A DNA stretch of 64,000 nt from Acephala macrosclerotiorum (Eukaryota; Ascomycota; Leotiomycetes; Helotiales; Mollisiaceae): the NCBI GenBank assembly GCA_014904845.1, contig MU119238.1, positions 248,001-312,000 of the forward strand, written 5' to 3'. The number at the start of each line of letters is the position of its first letter. Position 1 is the first letter of the stretch. Both the position numbers and the translations under genes were made by a program. The notes beneath the pieces are model-generated. The model did not search any database. It had not been told where the DNA came from and saw only the letters and a list, made by a program, of their open reading frames with translations. Positions 1-10,069 of this stretch are shown here, one piece after another.

Positions 1-1412
1 AGTGAGTATGGCTCAAGGGTCGCACCGGAACGTCGGATGGAGATGCTGGCATGGGGAGGAGAAAACGAGTTGGAGATTGCAGTCATCGTGGTCTGGAGGC
101 TTTTATTGATGCCAAGATCTTCCAAGTTCGTGACACGGACGCGACTGTACAGGTGCCGGAAGATCATTACTTGTTCCTGGAATGGACTAAGGTTCATGGG
201 ATGGATGGATAAGATAATTTTCATGGTTCAGTCAACGTCCGGTACAACGGTCGATAATTTAAGCTTGCTCTGCTCCACCGGCCAAGCGAGCCTCATCCGA
301 ATTGGGCTGTCGGCTTCCAAATCGGGATGAGAATGGGAGAACCCGAAACGAGCTCTCTTCTCCTTAATTTCCTCCATCACTTCCGACTAAATATGTTTCA
401 ACAACCTGAAGTCAAAACTCAACAATCGGTCAGTCTTCATGATCGATTTCCATGTGGTTCTTGCTCAACGTGACGTGACGCGACTACGAAGGCAACTTCT
501 TCATACTAAGGACAAACTCGGCAATGCCGAATTTCCCGACGGGGCCAGCACGTCCTTTCCTCCCGTGCTCTTCTTGATTTTCGTGGTTGCATCTTTTCGT
601 ACCTCCTCAACATCAGCTGATCCACGGTTGTTAATATATCTATCACTTACGAGGAGAGTTTCCCTTACGTCAACGTCCCTCAATGTAGACCTCTCCAGCT
701 CTTCGTCCTATCAGTATGCTCAACAAGGCATACCGTCGCATCTATCAAGCAATTAGCACCTACTAAGGTCTTCTTACTCCGCATAATTCACTTACGAAAC
801 ATCTGAGGTCGAATATTGCCTGTGAAGTTATCCCAGATCCCTCCACCAGACATAGTTCTCACAGTCACCAGCGTCATGGTTGTAGAGAAGCTACACTAAG
901 CACGGCTAAGCAGCGCGCTTGCTGGATGAGCGCTAAAGTTGCCTTTTCCTTCAGGGTCTCAAGTCAATCATTTGCGGTCTCGTTTAAAGGCGGGAACTAC
1001 TTCTCGGGTATCGTCCCGAGCTCTCTTTCTAGCGGTCTTGTGCTGCCGAGCTCCTTTTACGAACAAAATATATCTTCATATGCAACAGGAAATTTCCTGC
1101 GATGATGTAAAAATTGTAATTGATTCGAGAGTGGCCATTTCAAGCGAAGCCTTTCAATCAATCGAGTTCTACCTCGGTCACGAAGACCATGATAGGGCTT
1201 CTCAAGAACACCTAGCCTCGAACAGCAAAGCCGCGGTTCCTCCCGTACCAGTACCATGGAATTCATCCATATCGAGCGTTATTTTATTTCAACCCTTGTT
1301 ATTTAAACAAAATATTGCTGCTTGGTGAGTGCTTGCAAGTTGCAACTTTTTTCTTCCAAATTCACATTTCTGGGAATTACACTCAACCACCTGCGTCCAC
1401 TTAAGAGCAATC
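1..1412. other. Intergenic or unassigned left edge
   Basis: No ORF here gives a recognisable family or a convincing exon-intron structure. One + frame from about 6 to 209 (frame 3) reads like protein and ends at a TAA, so it could be the last exon of a gene that begins outside the window, but nothing identifies it. The stretch from 940 to 1330 is open on both strands and shows no motif. Confidence 0.5.
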
Positions 1413-3126
1413 ATGGACTCTACCAACGGTCTCCAAATCCTAATTCTGGGGAAAGGAGGCAAAGAACATGCCCTCGCCATGAAGTTCGCAGAGTCTCCCA
1501 GGGTCAAGAAGATATATGTCTCCCCCGGAAATGCAGGGACGGCGTGCCCAAGATACAACAAGTCAAGTTTTGCTAGTTCGGAGGTATGCAACAACGGGGA
1601 CTTGGACCTGAGTGACTTCGAGAATATCGTGGGACTTGCGAGGAATCTAAGGATCGGTTTAGTTGTTCCTGGCGAAGCTTCTTTCGCCATCGGAGGACTT
1701 ACTCAGAAACTCCAGGACGGTATATCTGTGCTTCAGAAGCTTGTGATAGTGACAGAAACTAACCTCTGAACAGCTGGCATCCCATGTTTCGCTCCATCCG
1801 AGGCAGTAGCTATGAATCTCCAAGGCGACTTAAAAATCACTCACGAGTTCATGAAGAGACGCAGAATTCCAACCCCGGACGCATACATCATCGACAGCAA
1901 GACTGCCGCCAGAAGATGCCTAGGCGAAGTATTCCGAGATAACCATTTCCGCAACCAGATACGACGCGACCGTAGGACTCTGAGACCGGCACCAAATGCT
2001 TGTACAGAGATGGTATCCAAACCTATCAGCGCCCACCTGCTGGAGAAACGTGATGCGAAAACGGTGTTCACAAAAGCGATTGCAGTCGAAGCAGAGTTAA
2101 GGCATTATGTCACTAATGGGGAGTTCAAGAGTGGTACAGAGAAGATGGTCTTCGAAGAGAAAGTGGAAGGAGTAGAGTTGTGCGCCCTCACATTTTGTGA
2201 TGGAAAATGCTTCCACTCTCTGCCTTTTGCTCAGCCTATCAGAAAAAGAGTACCTTGTGCAGGTGGCTGGCAGAATTCTATTGTTGGTTGCAGTGCGCCT
2301 GCGAAGGATGTCAGTCCTGAGGACGATATAGCGATCAAGAAGATCATCTGGAAGACGTCGAAAGGACTGCAAGAAGGTATGTCCCTCCCTTGCGATGTCT
2401 GCTTCCGATCATCAACTAACTCTTGCAGAAATTCCGTACAAAGGCATGCTCTCTACTCGATTCATGCTCACCAAAGACGGCCCAAAAATCCTCAGCTACG
2501 ACGTAGCTGGTACAGCGATCGAGACATTGACTGTGATGCGCCTCTTCAGCAAGAAGACTGATCTTGCAGAAATCATGCTTGCTTGCATCGATGGAAGACT
2601 CGGCGAAGTGCAAGAGCGCTTGCAGACCGAGGAGGATAAGTTGGCATCATGTACCGTCGTTCTCGGCGGCTCGAAGCCACTTGATCCACAGAATCCAGAG
2701 CCAGATCCAATTGTGATTTCTGACAAGGATGTTCATAAGAAAGTTAGAGGTACGTGCTTCCCACTTCTAGAAAGGGAAGAATGGAATCAAGCTAACAGAA
2801 TTCTTCTGCTAGATGTTGTAAGATTCTACCATATGGATACCAAGATATTCTTGGATCCTAACGCAAAACAATCAAACGCGAACGCGGATCCCAACACAGA
2901 TACTCAGGCAAGACCAAATGTAACTCGGATCCAACAGTCCGGTAGAGGCACTCCTCGGTCCCCACCTCGTCCCTTGCACAAAGAAACAATCGCTACTGGC
3001 CCAAACATCATCGCCATCTCAGCCCCAGCTTCCTCACTGAATGAAGCTATCCACAAAGCAGCCTTTGCAGCAAAATATGTCACTTACCAAGGCAAGATAC
3101 CAATGACAGATCATGCATGCTTGTAA
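1413..3126 (+). CDS. GARS-like ATP-grasp protein, probably a catalytically dead paralogue
   Basis: Four exons (1413-1719, 1774-2376, 2429-2749, 2813-3126) give 514 aa. The N-terminus matches phosphoribosylamine-glycine ligase (GARS, purine step 2): ILGKGGKEHALAMKFAESP, then YVSPGNAGTA, and after intron 1 GIPCFAPSEAVAM and FMKRRRIPTPDAYI. Later blocks (MVFEEKVEGVELCALTFCDG, MLTKDGPKILSYDV) follow the family order. Two motifs are lost: the GDGGPNTGGMG loop reads CAGGWQNSIVG, and the metal-binding EFNxRFGDPE reads SYDVAGTAIE. The segment around 1915-2060, which should hold the ASGLAAGKGV nucleotide loop, is unrecognisable. Fungal GARS is normally fused to AIR synthetase (ADE5,7 type); here only a GARS-like part exists, so it is not the housekeeping gene. 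All four exons join in frame, which favours an expressed pseudoenzyme over a dead gene. It converges on the copper protein 82 bp away. Confidence 0.7.
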
Positions 3127-3208
3127 GCCTCTCGCATTCTCTGGTATCGGATATCTTCATATTGACATCCATACCAGGGCGATCTTTGGACCCATTCCCG
3201 ACCACAAC

Positions 3209-4260
3209 CTACAGCAACAAGCTCACAGCAACCGCTCCCATAACCGCCGTGAACCCAGCTATCGATATGGAGCCGAAATAACTCCCTACAGCCCCAGAAG
3301 TAGTGCTGCTAGCGTTCGCAGCGGTACTGGTGGTCGTTCCATTAGGGGTGACGATAGAGGCCACGACGTTCGAAGAGTTGCTGCAAACCGAACTATTGAG
3401 GATCGTGGCCGTGCTGCTGAACGTGACGTCGGCGCACTGCCAGCGAGAGATTTGTCAGCCAGTACACCAGATATTGCTGTAGAACTTGAGAAGAGAATTG
3501 AGGCTGCTTCAAAGATGGACACCCCGTCTAAAGAGGATGGTGAAAAGGAGATATTTATCCGCGCACAAAAAACCTCGGTCACGAACCCGCGAGTGCTGTC
3601 GTTGCAGTTTGGCGATTTGCCCATGGGTTATCTACTCAGGCTACCGCCTAGAAGTATGAGGGAACCACGAGTCCATTCTCTATATACCACTGGGGCGATA
3701 AATGAAAACCTCCATAGAGACCACGCTTGTCGAAATTGGCAAGAAGAGCAAAGTAGAAGACGAGGTCAGCATCACTAAAGAGAGTCAACTCACGTTATAA
3801 AGTGCACTTCCACTCATTCCCGATGTCACAACCTGCAAAGTCGCATTTTGCCCATCAACGGGATTGATTCCAGCGGGCAAAATGACTTGCGGTAGGCAAA
3901 GGGTTCCATTCCCTGTCACGTTGAGTAGTTGCTGGGTGAGAGTCATGTTGAAGGATGGATAGTCGGTGCCGAATCCGAGATTGATGAAGACGTAGGTCCA
4001 TGGGTGGTGGAGGTGGAGGTCGATGGAGCCGCCGGTTAAGGGCCAGATTGTACGATTTGTGGAGGCGGTCTGGTTTACCCCAGCGCCTGGACTTGTTAGC
4101 TGGGAAGTTTTAAGAGAAAAGAAGAGAAGGTACAGGGATAGATCCATTGCGATGCTCCTGGTGCGAAAGAATCGCCACGCATTTCGGGGTATTCGATGTC
4201 GAAGTGGGCTGTCGCGAGGGAGGCCAAGAGGGAAATGGAAGAGATGAGTTTGAGAAGCAT
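3209..4260 (-). CDS. BIM1/X325-type GPI-anchored copper-binding LPMO-like protein
   Basis: Exons (minus) 4260-4134, 4086-3794 and 3436-3209 encode 215 aa. A signal peptide (MLLKLISSISLLASLATA) is followed at once by mature HFDIEYPEMRGDSF, so the mature chain starts with His, the first ligand of the copper histidine brace. WIYPCAGVNQT is formed across intron 1, then the conserved blocks RTIWPLTGGSIDL, HLHHPW (second His), FNMTLTQ, and YNCADVTF across intron 2. The C-terminus is a Ser/Thr/Asn-rich linker and a hydrophobic tail ending VAVSLLL, a GPI-attachment signal. This family (X325; Cryptococcus BIM1 is the known member) takes part in copper acquisition at the cell surface rather than polysaccharide cleavage. 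Intron 2 is 357 nt, several times longer than any other intron here. The exon join at YN|CADV is fixed by the conserved cysteine. Confidence 0.85.
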
Positions 4261-5402
4261 CTTGGCGGTGGTTATAGACTTGGAAGTATAATGCTTGAAA
4301 GGGATTGAGGCTTCAGACCAAGTACTTGAGGAGGGAGTTCGACAGCCTTTATACCTATCAACCCTTCATTAAACAAGCTAAATACATTGCAGTCTGCAGG
4401 ACACTTACCTATCCTAAAACCCCTCATTCAAATATTCCTTTGAACCTATTTCATCCCACTTCTCCTCTTCTCACTTGATAGAGTAGCTGATGCATCCCAG
4501 TCCTCTCTCAACTCACATAGTGAGTTGCAACGAAAAGCTAGCCTCGTAGCCTTGGCGCGTCAAGCCTCTGAGCAAATTTACCCCATTCGCGGCTGGCAGA
4601 GGCTATCATTGGATAATGAAGAACCAAGAGAGCGAGTAAAGAAAGTGAAATATAGGTGAACTCCTAAGTCTCTCATAAAGCCGGTGATCTTTGAGCTGCA
4701 GGGACGGGCTTAGCCGCTTGGCGGGATTGAATGTCTGGGGGAGTTCGGAGCTTGGCATATAGAAAATGTGCTCATATTCTCGCAGGTTCTTGAAAAGGTT
4801 GGACGAGGAACGGGAAACAAAGAAAATTGAGATTCTGGACCGAGGGATGAGAGGTGCTGGTGCAGGCATTCGGGTTGTGGTATGTACAGTACAAGATTTG
4901 ACCAAGCTGGCCTTGAGGATGAAGAGTAGGCTGCGGCAAAAATGTAAATACATGCAGAGAAATCAAAGTGAGCGAGTAGATGATGAGCTTAACATGGAAT
5001 TCATCTATGGGAAAAGTTAGTGAGCTGGAATTATCGATGGCGGGCAGGATGTAAGAAGGGAAGCTTGAGAGGGACGGTTTGGAGGCTTGGCCTTCAGCAA
5101 CAGACACTGACTGATGCAAGACTCGATCCCCAGATCCGCTTGCTGGGAACAAAGAAACTTCACTTGACATAGTGACCTCGACCTCGAGAAGTAGGTTTCA
5201 AAAATGAGCGACCGATGCTGCCTCCCTCGAAACAACCACATGTGGTTAGTCATCATGACGCAAAAGCTTCCAATTCAGCGACAATCTCCTTTGAATCATC
5301 CCATGCAATTGTGCACGTTTTGTGTACGAAGTCATCTCGCAATGCCGATTCCAGACCCCCTTCTATCGTTAGACAACTGTCACACGAGAAGGAGAGCTCG
5401 AA
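4261..5402. other. Divergent intergenic region
   Basis: Shared upstream region of the copper protein (minus) and the riboflavin-kinase-like gene (plus). Several open frames of 80-130 codons overlap on both strands between 4600 and 5260, but none shows a domain, signal peptide or splice-supported extension. I call no gene here. Confidence 0.5.
4346..4353 (-). promoter_or_regulatory. TATA-like box of the copper protein gene
   Basis: The minus strand reads TATAAAGG about 86 bp upstream of the ATG at 4260, a plausible core-promoter position for a short fungal 5' UTR. Confidence 0.35.
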
Positions 5403-7361
5403 ATGGATCCCTACTCAGCGGCACCTCCTCCTTACCGTGAGAACGATCTCCACCAAGACCAAAACAAGTCCCGAATTGCCCGAAAGCCATTACACAACCC
5501 AAGAGGAGACACAAGGAGCAGCAGACCTCAAGATGGCTGCCCAACGAAATTCGAGGAAGGAGAGGCCGTTGAAAGCTTCGGCAAGCTTGAATTGGGAGAC
5601 AAATCTCCTATCCCACCATCGCGACCGGATCTGTCCATAGAAACTGACCTCCGTCCAGTCACAAACTCCCAGGTCTATGCCAGCCCTAGCAGAGCAGATA
5701 CTGGCTTCAGCAGTGCATCAACTTCGACTGCACTTAGCTCAGCTTCGACAAATACCTCCCATCCTCTGAGCAGCGTCTCCTCTGTATCGACAGCTCAATC
5801 TTCGAAATCCTCCACCTCAGAATTTGTACAAAAAGCATATCAAGAAGCTCGACACGTTGCTGGGGGATTGATTACACATCCGTACGAGAGTACAAGGCAT
5901 TACACAATTTTACGGCATTCCCACGGGCTGGTGTTCTACCAGGGTACAAGTACGACGCTCGCTGTTTCTATCTTCGCGGACGCACCTCTACCTCCAGATC
6001 GCACAATATGGCTACAAAGCAAGGGCTGGAGCGGAAAGACTGGCATGCGGTTGAAAGCTCTTGTGGGTGCGGATGGCAATTGGCTGAATGTCACTCCGTC
6101 CATGAGTATAGGAGCCGAGCAACTGAAGCCTACAGATGAAAGGGCATGGCAGAGAGACATTGCACATTTTCAAAAGAAAGCGAAGGTTCATTCGCAAAGG
6201 AATCACATTTTGCGAGAGACGGCCGTTGTACGCTTGCCTGCCGAAGCTGGGGATGGATACTTTCAGCTGGTGCTCTGCGTAGGGGAGAAGAAGAAAGTGC
6301 TCTGTCCGAGCCCTGTATTTCGACTCCTTTCCACATCTACAAGTCCAAGTTCGATGAGAGGGGCAAGCCTCAGTACATTACCACTCGAGTTAGGCGCTAT
6401 GGTAGCTAGCACATATGGCCGAAATACGGTTGGGACTGTGATATCTCCAGTCACATCGGTCTTGCAGAACCAAGTACAACGATATATGCCTTCTTGGTGG
6501 GTCCAGCAAGCTGCTACAGCTTCATACGATGCCAGTGGAGCTGCTGCCAAGGTTAATAATACCATCGAGGGTGCTAATGGTCGGTATGATCAGGTCAGAA
6601 ACGATTCGTTCACAGCTGTCGGCCAGGCCGAAATTCCCGTTGACAATGGGCCTCAAGCTCCGTATCCTCTTCACTTCATAGCTCGAGGCGAGCCAGCTAT
6701 CGAAGGCCTGGGGCAATTCGGCATGCCTACAATATCACTGACAGGATTACCGTATGACATATCCCACAAGCTTTTGGGATACTATTTTGGCTGGGCTCAG
6801 TTTGTGCAGAAGACAAAAGGTGGAATCACAGCTATTGATAGCGAAGATTCATGGCACCAAGCGGTAATATCAGCCATTCCGATTGATGCCACCCAGCTTG
6901 TCCGCGCAAACATCAATGAAGCCAGCAAGAAAAATATCAAGATACGACTCATTCGCGATTTCGACGACAGTCTGCAAGACGGAACTAGCATGGAGATCTA
7001 TATAATGGGCTTCATACATCCAGACGAGCCCTTTCAACGAGCTGAGCTGATGAAAGGCATGAAAACTGGAGACGAGGCCGCCCACGAAGCAGCAATACTG
7101 TCCGAAATGAACGATGTCTCTATGGCACAATCAACTCTCGATCAACCTGCTTGGACCCCAGAAGCCGCTGTTGCAAACTTACAAGCGCGGTCAGAACAGC
7201 CGCGGGGTTTGGAGAGAGCCACGACTGGATATGTAAATACCCGAATGGCGGCTCAGAGACACCTCGATCGAGTGCCTTTGCAGAAGATTGGTGTGAGAAT
7301 GCCTTTTGATCCGATGAAGGAAAAGGTGATGATTACGAGTGGTTTCTACATTCAACGATGA
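5403..7361 (+). CDS. Riboflavin-kinase-like domain protein, probable pseudokinase
   Basis: One exon, 652 aa. The first 140 residues are Ser/Thr/Pro-rich and probably disordered (start MDPYSAAPPPYRE). A middle block (about 180-310, with LPPDRTIWLQSKGWSGKTGM) is unrecognised but looks conserved. The C-terminal part (about 425-560) follows the riboflavin kinase fold in order: ARGEPAIEGLGQFGMPT corresponds to the GFGRGSKELGxPT motif, then GYYFGWAQF, VRANINEASKKNIKIRL, and FIHPDEPFQRAELM. In true flavokinases the PT is followed by AN (PTAN); here it reads PTIS, and the catalytic Glu segment is not clear, so FMN synthesis by this protein is doubtful. I recall similar fungal proteins being labelled as LipA/NB-ARC domain proteins, which is uninformative. 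No membrane segment or signal peptide is visible. Confidence 0.7.
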   Translation: MDPYSAAPPPYRENDLHQDQNKSRIARKPLHNPRGDTRSSRPQDGCPTKFEEGEAVESFGKLELGDKSPIPPSRPDLSIETDLRPVTNSQVYASPSRADTGFSSASTSTALSSASTNTSHPLSSVSSVSTAQSSKSSTSEFVQKAYQEARHVAGGLITHPYESTRHYTILRHSHGLVFYQGTSTTLAVSIFADAPLPPDRTIWLQSKGWSGKTGMRLKALVGADGNWLNVTPSMSIGAEQLKPTDERAWQRDIAHFQKKAKVHSQRNHILRETAVVRLPAEAGDGYFQLVLCVGEKKKVLCPSPVFRLLSTSTSPSSMRGASLSTLPLELGAMVASTYGRNTVGTVISPVTSVLQNQVQRYMPSWWVQQAATASYDASGAAAKVNNTIEGANGRYDQVRNDSFTAVGQAEIPVDNGPQAPYPLHFIARGEPAIEGLGQFGMPTISLTGLPYDISHKLLGYYFGWAQFVQKTKGGITAIDSEDSWHQAVISAIPIDATQLVRANINEASKKNIKIRLIRDFDDSLQDGTSMEIYIMGFIHPDEPFQRAELMKGMKTGDEAAHEAAILSEMNDVSMAQSTLDQPAWTPEAAVANLQARSEQPRGLERATTGYVNTRMAAQRHLDRVPLQKIGVRMPFDPMKEKVMITSGFYIQR

Positions 7362-7825
7362 GGTATGGATTACGATGTAATGTATCATTCCTTCTATTCT
7401 TTTGAAGCTGGCCTTCAACAATGTACTTCTCTTGTAATAACGATATTCTTTGTTCGCTTTTTAGACGTAGATGCAGGATCTCTAAAGTATTTACGAAGAC
7501 TTTAGCGTCATTTACTCTGCCTTTCGCTTTCCTTGTATCATCTGTATGCACAAGTGTGAACTCGGCTCCAAGCTCGGCACTTGGTAGCGTAGGTGCTTTC
7601 GGCATATCTCATTCAGTCATTCCAATCGTCGTTTAAGCTTTCTCCGCCTTGCGTCGTCTACCCCGCTATCGAATGTCCTGGCAGTCTAAGAGGGCTTTCG
7701 ACGCGTCATGAGGCTGTTGACAAAACATTTTGTCGGCCGCAGACAACACGTCTGACATTCATTTCTGGCGACCTTCTCTTTCTCTCGTATCCTCTCCCCC
7801 ATCCCTTCTCTTCCTACAATCAACA
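7362..7825. other. Intergenic, promoter of the FAD monooxygenase
   Basis: No gene. The last 60 bp before the ATG at 7826 are strongly pyrimidine-rich (CTCTCTCGTATCCTCTCCCC), a usual feature just upstream of fungal start codons. Confidence 0.5.
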
Positions 7826-9269
7826 ATGCCCGCCTCCTGTCCCCTCAGCATCACCATCATCGGCGCCGGAATTGGTGGCCTAGCAGCAGCAACATTCCTC
7901 TGTCAATCCGGTCACAAAGTCACCGTCTTCGAATCCAACACTTCACTTTCGGAGATCGGAGCCGGGATTCAAGTCACGCCAAACGCTCTGCGGATCTTTG
8001 ATCGGCACAGACTGAAAGATGTCTTTTACGAGGAAGGCACGAAGAATGATGGTGCTGTTCTTAAGCGCTGGGATAATGGCAAGGTGTTGGGGAAGCATAG
8101 AGGGATGCCGATGGAGCTCTATGGGTATTTGTAGGTTCTACTTTAGCAAGGGGGATTTGTGGATTAATACTAATAAGGCAGAGCAGAAATTTGACGCTAC
8201 ATCGAGCCGACTATCAGAGAATATTGTACGATGCTGCGGTGCAAGCAGGAGCGACGGTTCAATTCGGAAAGAAGGTTACGGACATCAACTTCAATACTCC
8301 TTCCGTCACCTTAGAGTCTGGGATGACAGTCCCAAGCGGCCTTATCGTAGCCGCAGATGGTAAACTTCCCATGTCCTTCTCCTCTCCCCTCCCCTCAAAA
8401 GAACTCACAAAAGTCTAACAGACATTCATCCAGGAATCGGTTCCCGCACCCGCCTCGCCCTCTTCCCAAACACTCACGCCCTACCCACTCCCGACTCCGC
8501 CCATCGCCTCATCCTCCCCTCTTCTCTCCTTTCCACTTCCCCACTCCTAGCGCCCCTAGTCACCAAACCCAGCGCAACAATCTGGTTCGGGCCCCGGCGC
8601 CACATCGTAGCGTACACCATCCGCGGAACCTCCCTCTACAATCTAGTCTTCGCCGGTCCCGATCCTTCTGATACCTCGAAAGTAGGAGCTTGGAACGGTC
8701 CGGCGAATTTGGAGGAATTGAAAAACGAATATGAAGGGTGGGAAGCGAGTGTTCAAGAGATTCTGAACAAGACGGAGACAGTGCATAAATGGCGGATTGG
8801 GGAAGTGGCTGATTTGGAGAGGTGGAGGAGCGAGAGTGGAAAGGTGGTTTTGTTGGGGGATGCGGCGCATGCTATGATGCCCTATACTGCTCAAGGAGCT
8901 ACGAGCAGTGTCGAGGACGCTGCTGTGCTTGCTGGATGCTTGGAAAGGATGAAAGAGAAAGGAGACTTGGGGAGGATGATGAAGGCTTACGAGGATATCA
9001 GGAAGCCGAGAGGGGAAAAATTGAAGAGTACTAGTAGAGGGAATATGAGACAATATGGACTGGAGGATGGGCCGGAGCAGGAGGAGAGGGATAGGATGTA
9101 TGCGGAGACTTTGAAGAAGCAGATGGGAAGGGAGAAGATGGTGGGGAGGCCGGTGAAGGATATGAATGCTGAGTACGGTAGTGCAGAGTTCTCGATGTGG
9201 ATATACGGTTATGATGTTGAGGAGGAGTTGGAGAAATACTTTGGCGACGAGGGGGTCAATGGAGGATAG
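7826..9269 (+). CDS. FAD-dependent monooxygenase, salicylate-hydroxylase-like
   Basis: Three exons (7826-8130, 8187-8359, 8434-9269) give 437 aa. Class A flavoprotein monooxygenase signatures appear in order: the Rossmann dinucleotide fingerprint ITIIGAGIGGLAAATFL at the N-terminus followed by the acidic end of strand 2 (VTVFES), GAGIQVTPNALRIF, LTLHRADYQRIL just after intron 1, the DG motif VAADGIGSRTRLALF formed across intron 2, and the FAD-ribityl site VVLLGDAAHAMMPYTAQGA. The family uses NAD(P)H and O2 to hydroxylate aromatic substrates; the substrate cannot be told from sequence. There is no signal peptide or membrane anchor, so the enzyme is probably cytosolic. It lies about 8 kb from the NRPS cluster and is not clearly part of it. 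Confidence 0.88.
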
Positions 9270-10069
9270 TTCGAACTCGGATTCCGAGTTTCTACCCGAA
9301 GTATCAAGCTTTCGTCGCAAGCCTCAATCATGCCTTGGCCGTTTCGGCATCAAAGTGTCTTCAAGCTTCATGCTCCCGCATCGATCTATGAAACTCTCTG
9401 AGCTTGCTCCCCTCACGAATCCGACTTCAGCAAAACACAAAGACTTTTTAACGATCCGAGTCGCTCATCATCGAAGTTCAACAAAGCCTCGAAGTAAGAT
9501 ATACCCTCGTTCTTCGAAATAAGGTTTTGCCAAGCTCCAAGGATATCGGAAAGATATGGATGAGAATGGATCAAAGTGGACAAGAAACTAAGTTTCCCCA
9601 GACCCATCCTCTAGAGCGGCCCCTTGTTACGTTAGAAACGTGCCCCCGCATCATGAGCACATTTCGAATCACCAAATCTTCGATCAAAGGCAAGTACTCT
9701 CACATTCAGGCAAAACCAAAGCCTCGGAAGCATCCATCCCGGACGACAGAAACAGCGAACCATACTAGCAATATCTGGCAGCGCTTTTGACATTCAGTAA
9801 GTTAAGACGAAGCTAGTGCTCCAGATTCGTCTGAACATTCCATGTGAGACAGAAACGGACGGTTCGGAAAGGTAAATCGTGTCTACTGGTATTTTGCTTG
9901 GCAGCATCACAATAGACCTCGAGGTTTCCTGTCCTTCTCACCCCTCATCTTCCTAATCTCGTCTCACTTCACTCATTTTCTGTGGTGTTGTTTTTGCAAG
10001 TGCCCAGGCAGCTTTGTTTGAATACCTTACTCGTTTATATATTTCATTCTCCTGGTCTCATTTCACACC
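9270..10069. other. Intergenic
   Basis: Nothing recognisable. Short frames between 9413 and 9790 have no motif. A TTTATATAT stretch at about 10034-10042, some 30 bp before the esterase ATG, may be a TATA-like element but is very close to the start codon. Confidence 0.45.

Noticed and set aside
1840..2071. Frameshift in the GARS-like gene around the nucleotide loop
   Set aside because: Another frame shows a faint family-like string there, but all four exons join in frame as they stand, so divergence explains it as well.
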